A stretch of 38,289 nt of DNA from Rhodothermales bacterium (GTDB lineage: Bacteria > Bacteroidota > Rhodothermia > Rhodothermales > UBA10348): positions 1 to 38,289 of the forward strand of contig JAEPNP010000002.1 of NCBI GenBank assembly GCA_017643395.1, in the 5' to 3' direction. The number at the start of each line of letters is the position of its first letter. The first letter of the stretch is position 1. Both the position numbers and the translations under genes were made by a program. The notes below the pieces were generated by a model that saw only the letters and a list, made by a program, of their open reading frames with translations, did no database searches and was not told the origin of the DNA. Of the stretch, positions 1-7,582 are shown piece by piece.

Positions 1-510
1 GCCGGATTGTGTGCGGGCCTGTTGGCGATGGGCCTTCAGCCGTTTGAGGCCGCCGTCTGTGCCACCCATGTGGGAGGGCTCTACAAACGCACCGGCAACC
101 TGCCCATAGTCCCGCTGAGCCAGGCCGAGCACGATCGCCTCTTCCAGCTTCGCATCCACATCCAGCGCCGCCTTCATCTGCTGATACGTCTCAAGCGGCT
201 CCTCGTGGCCGGTGGCAACGTCGCGGACGCGGGGCACCCGGATCGGCACCCGCTCGTCTTGGATCTGGATCGAACCGGGATTGGTACCCCAGCGCCGCAA
301 CGTGCTCTCGGCAGGATGACGGCTGTAACGGGGACCGCAGAGCGAGGTCACGTTGTCCTCGAGAATCTCGCGCACCAGCAGTAACGCCAACTCCGCGTAG
401 TGCTGGACCAAGTGCAGCTTAACCTCCACGCCCTCATGGAGCACTTCGCTCAATCGCGTGGGGACCTGTGGACTGCGTTCCGAAGGCGTCGTATCGTGGG
501 ACTTCTTCAT
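1..510 (-). CDS. IS256/mutator-type transposase, N-terminal part (runs off left edge)
   Basis: The minus strand reads open from an ATG at 510 to the window edge (170 codons). Residues 71-110 contain RRWGTNPGSI, DERVPI and RVPRVRDVATG followed by EPLETYQ, which is the typical N-terminal signature of IS256-family (mutator) transposases. RDYGQVAGAFVE at about 133-144 also fits the family. After residue 144 I do not see the expected serine-rich 'GLSxSSVSR' stretch. The remaining 26 residues look unlike the family, so the gene may be frameshifted or rearranged there. The DDE catalytic residues would lie outside the window. Start: ATG preceded by a purine-rich AAAGGAACCCCC stretch. Function would be transposition of its own element. 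Degenerate status is inference; the family call rests on the visible motifs. Confidence 0.72.
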   Translation of the reverse strand, partial: MKKSHDTTPSERSPQVPTRLSEVLHEGVEVKLHLVQHYAELALLLVREILEDNVTSLCGPRYSRHPAESTLRRWGTNPGSIQIQDERVPIRVPRVRDVATGHEEPLETYQQMKAALDVDAKLEEAIVLGLAQRDYGQVAGAFVEPSHMGGTDGGLKRLKAHRQQARTQSG

Positions 511-514
511 GTAG

Positions 515-560
515 GGGGTTCCTTTCTGGTGACGTCGTAACTCACCCGGGAAGGAACCCC
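515..560. repeat. Inverted repeat upstream of transposase
   Basis: GGGGTTCCTT at 515-524 is the exact reverse complement of AAGGAACCCC at 551-560, with a 26-bp spacer. It lies just upstream of the transposase start, so it could be a subterminal repeat or a transcript hairpin of the element. A second perfect palindrome, TCTAGTT-TC-AACTAGA, follows at 569-584. Confidence 0.55.
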
Positions 561-607
561 TTGCTATATCTAGTTTCAACTAGACGAGAATCTACCCCGA
601 GATTTTT

Positions 608-690
608 GGGGGCCAAGCGGAAAATCGGGGTCCGATTCCGCGTTGCGCGGATTTCAAACGGGGGCCAAGTTGAATCCCGGGTCCCTATTC
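608..690. repeat. Imperfect direct repeat, possible IS end
   Basis: Two imperfect copies of a ~31-bp unit lie at about 608-639 and 660-690 (period 52 bp). Both begin GGGGGCCAAG and continue to a GGGTCC...ATTCC end. Tandem imperfect terminal repeats of this style are typical of IS21-like element ends. No IS21 genes are visible, so this would be a remnant. The copies are seen directly; the IS assignment is inference. Confidence 0.4.
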
Positions 691-745
691 CACCTTGGCG
701 GTAAATCGGTGGGTGCGGTCGGCCGTCGAGCGCGACATCCGGCCC

Positions 746-806
746 GCCCCAGCCGCCAGGTCCGCCCCAACCGCCGCCCAGCGCCCCAGCCGCCAGGTCC
801 GCCCCA
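746..806. repeat. C-rich 24-bp direct repeat
   Basis: A 24-bp unit beginning GCCCCAGCCGCCAGG occurs identically at 746-769 and 783-806, inside a strongly C-rich non-coding stretch (about 725-850) just downstream of serC. Every frame here is low complexity (Pro/Arg/Gly-rich), so I see no gene between 511 and 851. A similar C-rich stretch lies at about 4435-4540. Confidence 0.6.
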
Positions 807-851
807 GAGGCCCGCCCGGCCCAGCGGCCCCACAGGCCCCCGCACCTCCGC

Positions 852-1922
852 TCAGCCGTTCGAAGCCTCGAACCGGTCCATAAAGTCCACCAGCGCCTTC
901 ACGGACTCGATCCCGATCGCGTTGTAGGTGGACGCGCGGATCCCGCCGACGCTGCGGTGTCCTTTCAGGCCGACCAGCCCCTCGCCCTTGGCCTCTGCCA
1001 CAAAGCGGGATTCCAGTTCCTCCGACGGCAACCGGAAGGTCACGTTCATGAATGAGCGAGCGTCGTCCCGGGCAGTGCCCCGGTAAAACTCCGTGCGGTC
1101 CAGACGCCCGTAAAGTAGATCCGCCTTTTCCTGATTGCGCCGGCGCATGCCTTCCAGGCCACCGTTCTCCTGGATCCAGGCCAGCACCTTCTCCACCATG
1201 TACACCGCGAAGACGGTCGGCGTGTGGAACAGCTTGGCTGTGTGCGTTCCGTAGTCGAGGATGGTGGGCACATCCGAATTACGGCGCTGCAGGAACGAGT
1301 CCTTCACCAGCACCAGCGTAACACCCGCCGGTCCGAGGTTCTTCTGCGCTCCGGCGTAGATCAAGCCGTAGTTGGACAGGTCATACGGACGGCTGAGAAA
1401 GTCACTGGACGCATCGCACACCAACGGCACATCCGAGGCCGGGTCCACGTGCAGCTCGGTACCGTGGATGGTGTTGTTGGACGTGAAGTGCAGGTAGGAC
1501 GCGCCCTCGGTGCGATCCCAGGTTGCGGGAGACGGAATCCAGGTGTAGTTGTCCGCCTTCGAAGTCCCGGCAACATGCGTGGTGCCCACACGCTGCGACT
1601 CCTTGATGGCCTTGGCCGACCAGGCTCCGGTGTCTACGTAGTCGGCGGTGCCGCCCTCCGACAGGAAGTTCAACGGCACCTGATAGAACTGCGTGGAGGC
1701 GCCCCCGTGGAGGAACAGAATGTGCCACTCATCGCCGATGCCCAGCAGACTGGACAGCCGCTCGCGGGCAGACGCCGCCACGGCCGTGTACTCCGGCGAT
1801 CGATGGCTGATTTCCATGATGGATGCGCCGGCATCCTTGTAGACGGGCAGTTCGGCCCTGGCTTCTTCAATGACCGACAACGGCAGCGCCGCAGGGCCTG
1901 CCGAAAAGTTGTGAGCGCGCAT
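852..1922 (-). CDS. serC: Phosphoserine aminotransferase
   Basis: 356-residue class V aminotransferase, the usual SerC length. It converts 3-phosphohydroxypyruvate plus glutamate to O-phosphoserine and 2-oxoglutarate, with PLP as cofactor, in the cytosol. The N-terminus NFSAGPAALP is the family hallmark. GGASTQF (73-79) forms the PLP phosphate cup, D170 (VCDASSD) contacts the pyridine nitrogen, and K194 in GAQKNLGPAG is the Schiff-base lysine. H40-R41 belongs to the substrate-binding region. The ATG at 1922 is 2 nt beyond the serA stop, so it is last in a tight DUF1015-serA-serC operon. All key residues are present. The C-terminal SVGGIRASTYNA is also standard SerC. Confidence 0.96.
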   Translation of the reverse strand: MRAHNFSAGPAALPLSVIEEARAELPVYKDAGASIMEISHRSPEYTAVAASARERLSSLLGIGDEWHILFLHGGASTQFYQVPLNFLSEGGTADYVDTGAWSAKAIKESQRVGTTHVAGTSKADNYTWIPSPATWDRTEGASYLHFTSNNTIHGTELHVDPASDVPLVCDASSDFLSRPYDLSNYGLIYAGAQKNLGPAGVTLVLVKDSFLQRRNSDVPTILDYGTHTAKLFHTPTVFAVYMVEKVLAWIQENGGLEGMRRRNQEKADLLYGRLDRTEFYRGTARDDARSFMNVTFRLPSEELESRFVAEAKGEGLVGLKGHRSVGGIRASTYNAIGIESVKALVDFMDRFEASNG

Positions 1923-1924
1923 AC

Positions 1925-3127
1925 TCAGAGTTCTACGATGGAAATGGCCAGCACGTCCGGATGCCGGGCGATGCGCTCCAGCACTTCGGGATTGGGCTTG
2001 CCGTGAAAGCGAATGTGGGCACAGGCGGCCTCTCCGCCCTGAAACAGCAGGTTCTCCATCTCCTGCACGTTCCAGTCGGCGTACCGCATCTGGTCGAGCA
2101 CGGAGGCGAGCACGCCGACCTGGTCCAGGTGGCGCACGGTCAACTGGTGCGTGGCATCCGAGCGCTGAGCCATGTTGACGCAGTTCGGAACCTCGCCCGT
2201 CTCTGCGAACTGAAGCACCACCCGAACGGCCTCGTCGGCGATCGCCTCCTGCGCCTGCGCCGTAGAGGCACCGATGTGGTGCGTGATGTACACGGACGGG
2301 TGGCTGGCTATCCGGCTTTCGAACTCGCCTGTTTTGGCGGCGGGCTCTTCCGCGAAGACATCCAATCCGGCTCGCACGCCTTTCTCCTCAAGCGCCCAGA
2401 CCAAGGCATCCTCATCCACGACGCTGCTGCGGGTCGTGTTGATGAACATGGCGCCCGGCTTCATGGCCTCGAACAGCTCCCGGGATGCGAGCCCCCGGGT
2501 GGCATCAGTAGCCGCCACATGCAGCGACACGATGTCCGCGCCTTCGACCGCGTCGGCAGGTGACTCGCACCACGTAACACCCCATTTGTCCGCCTTCTGC
2601 GGCGTCATGGACCGGCTCCAGGCGCGAACAGGCATTCCAAACGACGCAGCGCGGCGCGCCACGGCCCGCCCGATGTTGCCCATCCCGATCAGCGCCAGTA
2701 CCCGACCCTTCAGTCCGGCCGCCTTGGCGTAGGCCGCCTTGTTCCAAACGCCCGCCCGCGCATCGGACACGTTGTCCGGAATCCGGCGGTCCAGCGACAG
2801 AATCAGCCCCATGGTCAGTTCCGCAACCGCCACGGCGTTCTTGCCGGGGCAGTTGGCCACGAACACGCCGCGGGCAGAGGCTCCGGCGACGTCGATGGTA
2901 TCGTAGCCGGCTCCGGCACGCACCACAAGCTGCAGATCAGCACCGGCGGCCAACACGTAATCCGGCACCTTGGTGGAGCGCACTACAAGGACCGAAGGGT
3001 TGTGCTGCTCAAGGGCTGCCTGGAGCGCATCGCCCGTCAACTCCGGCCGGGATATCACCTCGTGGCCGGCCGCGGCGAGACGGTCCAGTCCGGTCTGCGA
3101 GAGCTTGTCGGCAACGAGAATGGTCAT
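1925..3127 (-). CDS. serA: D-3-phosphoglycerate dehydrogenase
   Basis: 400 residues. First step of serine synthesis: oxidation of 3-phosphoglycerate to 3-phosphohydroxypyruvate with NAD. Split substrate-binding domain (about 1-98 and 287-320) around a Rossmann domain with GMGNIG at 148-153. The catalytic set is present: R233 (NTTRSSVVDEDAL), E261 (DVFAEEP) and H284 (HHIGAST). The C-terminal ~70 residues (330-400) form an ACT domain, the usual site of serine feedback control. The fold is the shorter E. coli-like form without the intervening ASB domain. It lies 5 nt after the DUF1015 gene and 2 nt before serC, so co-transcription is very likely. Confidence 0.95.
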   Translation of the reverse strand: MTILVADKLSQTGLDRLAAAGHEVISRPELTGDALQAALEQHNPSVLVVRSTKVPDYVLAAGADLQLVVRAGAGYDTIDVAGASARGVFVANCPGKNAVAVAELTMGLILSLDRRIPDNVSDARAGVWNKAAYAKAAGLKGRVLALIGMGNIGRAVARRAASFGMPVRAWSRSMTPQKADKWGVTWCESPADAVEGADIVSLHVAATDATRGLASRELFEAMKPGAMFINTTRSSVVDEDALVWALEEKGVRAGLDVFAEEPAAKTGEFESRIASHPSVYITHHIGASTAQAQEAIADEAVRVVLQFAETGEVPNCVNMAQRSDATHQLTVRHLDQVGVLASVLDQMRYADWNVQEMENLLFQGGEAACAHIRFHGKPNPEVLERIARHPDVLAISIVEL

Positions 3128-3132
3128 GGCTG

Positions 3133-4335
3133 TCAGAAGCGATGCACCAGCAGTCCGGAGCGCAGTTTCGGCTCAAACCAGGTTGACTTGGGAGGCATCA
3201 GAAGGCCTGCATCCGATACGTCAACCAGTTCTTCTATGCTGGTGGGGTACATGGAAATACCAAGCGCTGCCCGACCCGAATCCACGAGTCGTTCCAGCTC
3301 CTGTGTGCCGCGGATGCCGCCCACAAAGTCAATGTTGGGGTCCCGGCGAGGATCGGTAATGCCGAGCATCGGCTCCAGGATATGCTCAGTCAGTCGGCCC
3401 ACATCCAGGCGGTCGCTGGCAGAGGTGCCCTCGGTGTGCGGAAGGGTCATGCCAAACCAGGCCCCGTCGACGTAGAGGGCGATGTCGCCACGCCGCATCG
3501 GAGTAGGACTCGCATCGGGCCTGAGGCCAAACCGAACCTCGAGCTGCGCCAAAAACTGGGCCGGAGGAACGGGCAGAGTACGTACGATGCGGTTGTACGC
3601 CATGATGTGCATCTCTGCCATGGGGAACAGCACGGCCGGGAAATAGGAGGCCTCATCGCTCGGCCCGGCCCCCAGTTCGGCAGCGGCTCGACTGGCCGCC
3701 TTGCAGCGATGATGGCCGTCAGCGACATACAGATTGTCGATCCCCTGAAAGGCGGATACCACCGCATCAGGGTTGGAGAAGCGCCAGATCGTGTGCTGCA
3801 CGCCGTCCGGGGCCACGAAGTCGTACACCGGGTCCTGCCGGGCACAATCGGACATCAAGCCGGCGACGGCATCGTCATCCTTGAAGGTCAGCATGACCGG
3901 CTCTGCGTGCGCGCTCTGCTCGACGATGTGCCGCGTGCGGTCATCCTCCTTCTTCGGCCGGGTGAGCTCGTGCTTCAGAATGACGTCATTGTCGTAGTCC
4001 GCCACACTCACACAGCCAAAGATGCCGGTCTGGCTGCGCCCCTTCATGATGAGCCGATACAGGTACAGGCTGGGCTGAGGGTCTTCGACCGTGTAGTCTG
4101 CGCTCGCAAACGCCTTGAGGTTGGCCGCTCCCCGGGCGTAGACCTCGTCCGCGTGCTCGTCCGTGCCTTCCGGCAGGTCGATTTCCGGGCGAATCACGTG
4201 CAGAAAACTGCGGGCGTTGCCTTTGGCCAGTTCCCGGGCCTCCTCGCCGTTGATGACGTCGTAGGGGACCGAGGCTACGTCGGAGGCGGCTTCAGCCGTC
4301 GGACGCACCGCCTTGAACGGATGGAGATGGGCCAT
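3133..4335 (-). CDS. DUF1015 family protein, possible serine kinase-like enzyme
   Basis: 400 residues from the ATG at 4335. The frame is open further upstream, but that extension is a low-complexity Arg/Gly-rich artefact and the conserved HPFKAVRP start follows this ATG. Family signatures: SVPYDVI at 22-28, KHELTRPKKEDDR at 121-133 and ADGHHR at 205-210. The DGHHR motif resembles the nucleotide-binding signature of ParB/Srx-fold serine kinases (SerK, SbnI), and the gene is first in an operon with serA and serC. A role in serine/phosphoserine interconversion is therefore plausible but inferred. The family has no firmly established reaction. No serB lies nearby. No signal peptide; cytosolic. 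Confidence 0.88.
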   Translation of the reverse strand: MAHLHPFKAVRPTAEAASDVASVPYDVINGEEARELAKGNARSFLHVIRPEIDLPEGTDEHADEVYARGAANLKAFASADYTVEDPQPSLYLYRLIMKGRSQTGIFGCVSVADYDNDVILKHELTRPKKEDDRTRHIVEQSAHAEPVMLTFKDDDAVAGLMSDCARQDPVYDFVAPDGVQHTIWRFSNPDAVVSAFQGIDNLYVADGHHRCKAASRAAAELGAGPSDEASYFPAVLFPMAEMHIMAYNRIVRTLPVPPAQFLAQLEVRFGLRPDASPTPMRRGDIALYVDGAWFGMTLPHTEGTSASDRLDVGRLTEHILEPMLGITDPRRDPNIDFVGGIRGTQELERLVDSGRAALGISMYPTSIEELVDVSDAGLLMPPKSTWFEPKLRSGLLVHRF

Positions 4336-4363
4336 TTCCCAGGGGATCGTTGCGCAGAAGCGC

Positions 4364-4369
4364 AGTATA
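4364..4369 (-). promoter_or_regulatory. Possible -10 element of the DUF1015-serA-serC operon
   Basis: On the minus strand TATACT (4369 to 4364) lies 28 bp upstream of the DUF1015 start. It is followed by a small perfect hairpin (TGCGC-TTCT-GCGCA, 4364-4351) in the would-be leader. A convincing -35 at 17 bp is missing; GTGACA occurs about 20 bp upstream. Weak call. Confidence 0.3.
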
Positions 4370-4553
4370 CGGCCCCGGATTCTGGCCTCTGTCACCGCCG
4401 TAGTTGAGGCGCACAGAGTTTGCTTGAAATTGCCGCGGCGCCCTGCGGCACGCCCCCGCGCCCGCGGTGAGCCCCACACACCCAGCGGCACACGCCCCGC
4501 GCCCCCGCGCCGCTTTGCCCACACGTGGCAGGCCGCGAGCGCTCGGCCGGCAG

Positions 4554-5438
4554 CTACCGCGCCGTGTAGCTCCCCTCCGCCATGCGGGTCTGCTTGATCT
4601 GCTCCAGCAGTGAGACGCCGCTCGAACCCAGCCAGGTGGTCTCCTCGCGGTACATCGGATCCTCGTACGCCTCGGCAAGGGTGACGAATTCGAATCCCTC
4701 TGCCGACAGCCAGCCGAGGATGGTGTCCAGGTAGTCGCGATTGACCCGATTCGCGTGCAGCAGCAATACATGAGGCACGTTCCGCCCGTACATCTCCTGC
4801 GCGAGTCCGTCCCAGTGTCGCACCGACTCCTTGATGTGTTCGACGTAGGCCTGCCCCACCTGGAAACGCCGGTCCCAGTCTTCGGCCAGCTCCGCGTCCG
4901 CATAGTCATTGTCGAACCGCCAGTCGTCATTGGTGACCGTAACGGGTGCGACCTTGAGCGCCAGTGAGTCCAGCACGGCCATCCATTGGTCGCGCTCATC
5001 CAGACTGCGCCCCCGCTCCAGGTACGGGAAGCGGAAATAGCGCACCACATGTGCCGGATCGACGGACCGGGAAAGCACGGCCTGCGCCTGCGCGATTTCC
5101 CGAGCACCTTCCTCCAGACTCAGCTCATTGAACGAACGATGGGTTACGGAGTGATTGGCTACCGAAATACCGGCTTCCGTCCACCGGGCCAGCAGCGCCC
5201 TGGCCTCCGGTGTCTCCAGATCTCCGGCTATGGCAAACACGGTTGCCGCAGCGGCATGCTTGTCGAGTACCGAAATGAGGCTGTCAACCGCCTGCTGCCG
5301 TTCCCATTCCCCCGGATAGCTCAACGGCTTGACGATGGGGGCATCATCCAGGGTGATCGCGATCTGGCGCGGACCCGGATCAGGGCTGCAACTCAGCAGG
5401 CCGGCCATGGAGAACACAAGACAGAGGGAACGCAGCAT
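4554..5438 (-). CDS. Polysaccharide deacetylase (NodB-fold) lipoprotein
   Basis: 294 residues from the ATG at 5438. I prefer this to the ATG at 5492 because residues 1-17 form a proper lipoprotein signal with lipobox GLLSC (C17), whereas the longer form adds an acidic N-terminus. NodB motifs in order: TLDDAP with D31-D32 (catalytic base and metal Asp), NHSVTH with H96 and H100 (metal ligands), RFPY at 136-139, and LLLHAN with H228 (catalytic). It should be a metal-dependent carbohydrate or peptidoglycan deacetylase anchored in the envelope; the substrate is unknown. It sits 218 bp upstream of the DUF1015 gene across a C-rich gap (about 4435-4540) and is probably its own unit. Confidence 0.9.
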   Translation of the reverse strand: MLRSLCLVFSMAGLLSCSPDPGPRQIAITLDDAPIVKPLSYPGEWERQQAVDSLISVLDKHAAAATVFAIAGDLETPEARALLARWTEAGISVANHSVTHRSFNELSLEEGAREIAQAQAVLSRSVDPAHVVRYFRFPYLERGRSLDERDQWMAVLDSLALKVAPVTVTNDDWRFDNDYADAELAEDWDRRFQVGQAYVEHIKESVRHWDGLAQEMYGRNVPHVLLLHANRVNRDYLDTILGWLSAEGFEFVTLAEAYEDPMYREETTWLGSSGVSLLEQIKQTRMAEGSYTAR

Positions 5439-5605
5439 GCGGGACCGTATTCGTTCTGCCTGTGGCTGCTCCAAATCCTGTTCCAGTCTCATGGTGATCC
5501 GGTTGTGGGTGACCCGGCTGGCGCAAGATCAGCCGGCTGCCGCCACCCCGCATGTAAGTGACGTGAATGTTACGAGCGGCTTTGGAAATGCCGCTCCTGA
5601 GAGGC

Positions 5606-5611
5606 TATATT
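5606..5611 (+). promoter_or_regulatory. Probable -10 element of tRNA-fMet
   Basis: TATATT in the context GGCTATATTC, ending 11 bp before the mature tRNA 5' end. The same GCTATATTC string precedes tRNA-Leu at 11754-11762, which supports its being the promoter core. No clear -35 hexamer; a TTTGGA at 5581-5586 is slightly far. Confidence 0.45.
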
Positions 5612-5622
5612 CTTTGCTCGAT

Positions 5623-5695
5623 CGCGGGGTGGAGCAGCTGGTAGCTCATCGGGCTCATAACCCGAAGGTCGCAGGTTCGAGTCCTGCCCCCGCTA
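5623..5695 (+). tRNA. Initiator tRNA-Met (anticodon CAT)
   Basis: Full cloverleaf. The acceptor is CGCGGGG with CCCCGCT, and the first pair C1/T72 does not pair, which is a hallmark of bacterial initiator tRNA. The anticodon stem ends in three G-C pairs (TCGGG/CCCGA), the second initiator hallmark. Loop CTCATAA with anticodon CAT at 5656-5658. T-arm GCAGG-TTCGAGT-CCTGC. CCA is not encoded (CAA follows the discriminator A). Confidence 0.96.
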
Positions 5696-5700
5696 CAACA

Positions 5701-5736
5701 GGCTCTCCGGTTTTTGCCGGAGGGCCTATCTTTTTT
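5701..5736 (+). terminator. Rho-independent terminator after tRNA-fMet
   Basis: Stem CTCCGG (5705-5710) and CCGGAG (5717-5722) with a TTTTTG loop, extended by GGC/GCC pairing, followed a few bases later by TTTTTT at 5731-5736. Starts 5 nt after the tRNA. Confidence 0.85.
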
Positions 5737-5802
5737 CCGGTTCGGTTGGCCAAAACTGTATCCTTTTTGCAGCGTGATTCGTTGCACTGGAAACGGGAGC
5801 CT

Positions 5803-6342
5803 ATGAGCCGCTGGTACCAGGTATTTGACGATGAGCGTGTCAATGTGGTGACACGCGTTGCCGCAAGGCGTCACGCCGCAGGCGCGGCATGTCTCGGAGT
5901 GCTGACCGGCATCGGCGTATTTGCGGTCGTCACGGGTGCCGTCAGCCTACTTCCGATCGCTGTCGTGCTCATCGGTCTCTGGGGTTGGGCAGGCTCCGCC
6001 CTCCTGCGCCAGTGGAGTACCCTGCGAGCCCAGGTGTGGTGCGTCAAGTTCAGCGATCGCGAGGTTGTCGGGTACGACTATCGTCGGCGACGCATCCGGA
6101 TCGACTGGGTTGACGCACGCTGCGTGGATGTCGGTAAAGCCGGTCTGGCGGTGACCTCCGTCAGCGATCTCAAGCTCGAAGTGCCGGTCAGCTTTCCGGA
6201 TTACACCGAACTCTGCCACGCCATCCTCGAGCACGCAGAGTTCTACGAGATACCCGTATTCGTCGACGGCAGGCGCCTTTCGGAAATGAGCGCGAGCACG
6301 CTGTTTCCCTTTTTGGCCGAGTTTCAGAAACCGGCGCGCTAG
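5803..6342 (+). CDS. Two-helix membrane protein with PH-like cytosolic domain, unknown function
   Basis: 179 residues. The ATG at 5803 has GGGAG just upstream; a longer open frame exists but runs through the tRNA. Two adjacent hydrophobic helices at about 27-48 and 49-68 form a hairpin. The soluble C-terminal part has the beta-rich pattern of bacterial PH-like/YcxB-type proteins (RRIRIDWVDARCVDV...). I do not recognise a specific function. Its stop codon (6340-6342) overlaps the stop of the convergent patatin gene (6339-6341). The tRNA terminator at 5701-5736 separates it from the tRNA; its own promoter would lie in 5737-5800. Confidence 0.75.
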   Translation: MSRWYQVFDDERVNVVTRVAARRHAAGAACLGVLTGIGVFAVVTGAVSLLPIAVVLIGLWGWAGSALLRQWSTLRAQVWCVKFSDREVVGYDYRRRRIRIDWVDARCVDVGKAGLAVTSVSDLKLEVPVSFPDYTELCHAILEHAEFYEIPVFVDGRRLSEMSASTLFPFLAEFQKPAR

Positions 6343-7562
6343 TCGGGCTCTTCGTCGCTGAAGAACCGGTCGAAGTCGTCCTTTCGGGCCTTCGCGTCCG
6401 CATAGCCTATGTCAATCAGGCGCTCGGTATACGATGGGTCGAACAGGATCATCGACAGCCAATCGGGGCTCTTCGTGTCGCGTGAGCCGAGTCCGCGCGC
6501 GAACAGGTTCAGAATTCCGGACAGGTCGGCCTGATACTCTCCCGACAGACGACCAAGGTCTCGGGAGGGTCGCACCAGCACCAGCCTGATTTTTTTCATG
6601 TCGCCCCAGTCGCGGCGGGGAATCATGTCCAGTAACCGGTTGTAGCGCAACAGAATGGCCGCGTCCTGGTCGATGCGGTCAAGGAAGATCGCGTTCAGCA
6701 GAATGCCGAATATCTGGGCTGCAGGCGGGTACCCGTACGTGGACGGCATGTCGGCCTCTCGGCGTGTCCGATCATATCGCGTGGACACAGCGATGATGCG
6801 GTCGGCGCCCAGGTGAATCGCCGGACTCAGTGGCTCGGACAGCCGAATCCCCCCATCGCCATACCAGGCCGGCCCCAGTGGAATGGCCGGAAACAGGAAC
6901 GGCAGTGCCGTGGACGCCATGATGTGATCCACGGTCAGCTGCTCTGAGAGGCCCACGCGGTTCGGTCGTTCCCAGCCATGGGTTTGGTGGCCCTGAATCC
7001 ACGACACCGTCTGCCCGGTGGCGTAATTGGTGGTAATCAGCGCCAGTGCGCGCAGCCGCTCCCTGGTGAGGTTCTCTGCCACCCCCTCCAGCCTGCCGTC
7101 CGGGGAGTTCAATATGCGGCAGAGATACTGCCTGAGAGGCGCTGTATCGACGATGCCGTTTCGGGGCACAATCTCACCGAGGTTCTCCTCGGGCCCTCCA
7201 CGCAGCGTGCGCCACAGATAGGAGAGCGACGAGGGGGCCTCAAAAACATCGTCGGAGCGAATGTTCGACCAGCAGTGTACCAGCTTGGAGGTGGCTGCGT
7301 TGAAGGAGGTCTCGTCATTCGCCACGGCAGCCGCATTGATGGCTCCCGCCGACACTCCGGTCAGGATCGGAAAGGAGACGTCCGGGTACTGGTCGGCAAT
7401 GAATCGAAGTACGCCCGCCTGATACGAGGCCCTCGCGCCTCCACCCGAAAGCACCAGCGCGTTGCATTGCGGAGCCGGGCGGGGGCCGATGAGTCGCTCC
7501 CGAATGCGCTCCAGCACACCGCGAATCGCTCTCTGGTCCGTAGTCCCCGCCGTCACTTCCAT
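6339..7562 (-). CDS. Patatin-like phospholipase
   Basis: 407 residues. Oxyanion loop GGGARASYQAG (40-50), nucleophile elbow GVSAG with S71, and the DGG of the catalytic dyad with D236 (WYGDGGIR). This is the complete Ser-Asp machinery of patatin lipid acyl hydrolases. No signal peptide and no transmembrane segment, so it is probably cytosolic or membrane-peripheral, cleaving fatty acids from phospholipids or thioesters. Substrate unknown. The start is 20 bp from the divergent gene at 7583, and the stop overlaps that of the convergent gene at 6342. An EEPD-type acidic C-terminus ends the protein. Confidence 0.92.
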   Translation of the reverse strand: MEVTAGTTDQRAIRGVLERIRERLIGPRPAPQCNALVLSGGGARASYQAGVLRFIADQYPDVSFPILTGVSAGAINAAAVANDETSFNAATSKLVHCWSNIRSDDVFEAPSSLSYLWRTLRGGPEENLGEIVPRNGIVDTAPLRQYLCRILNSPDGRLEGVAENLTRERLRALALITTNYATGQTVSWIQGHQTHGWERPNRVGLSEQLTVDHIMASTALPFLFPAIPLGPAWYGDGGIRLSEPLSPAIHLGADRIIAVSTRYDRTRREADMPSTYGYPPAAQIFGILLNAIFLDRIDQDAAILLRYNRLLDMIPRRDWGDMKKIRLVLVRPSRDLGRLSGEYQADLSGILNLFARGLGSRDTKSPDWLSMILFDPSYTERLIDIGYADAKARKDDFDRFFSDEEPD

Positions 7563-7582
7563 GAGCCAAGTTTAGCGCTTCC

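Noticed and set aside
7-384. 125-codon plus-strand frame at the left edge
   Set aside because: Antisense of the transposase, whose family motifs are clear on the minus strand.
725-850. Proline/arginine-rich open frames in the C-rich stretch
   Set aside because: Open in all frames because of base composition; low complexity and a 24-bp repeat, no protein features.
5329-5802. Upstream extension of the 5803 membrane protein
   Set aside because: It would translate through tRNA-fMet and its terminator; the ATG at 5803 with a GGGAG site is the sensible start.
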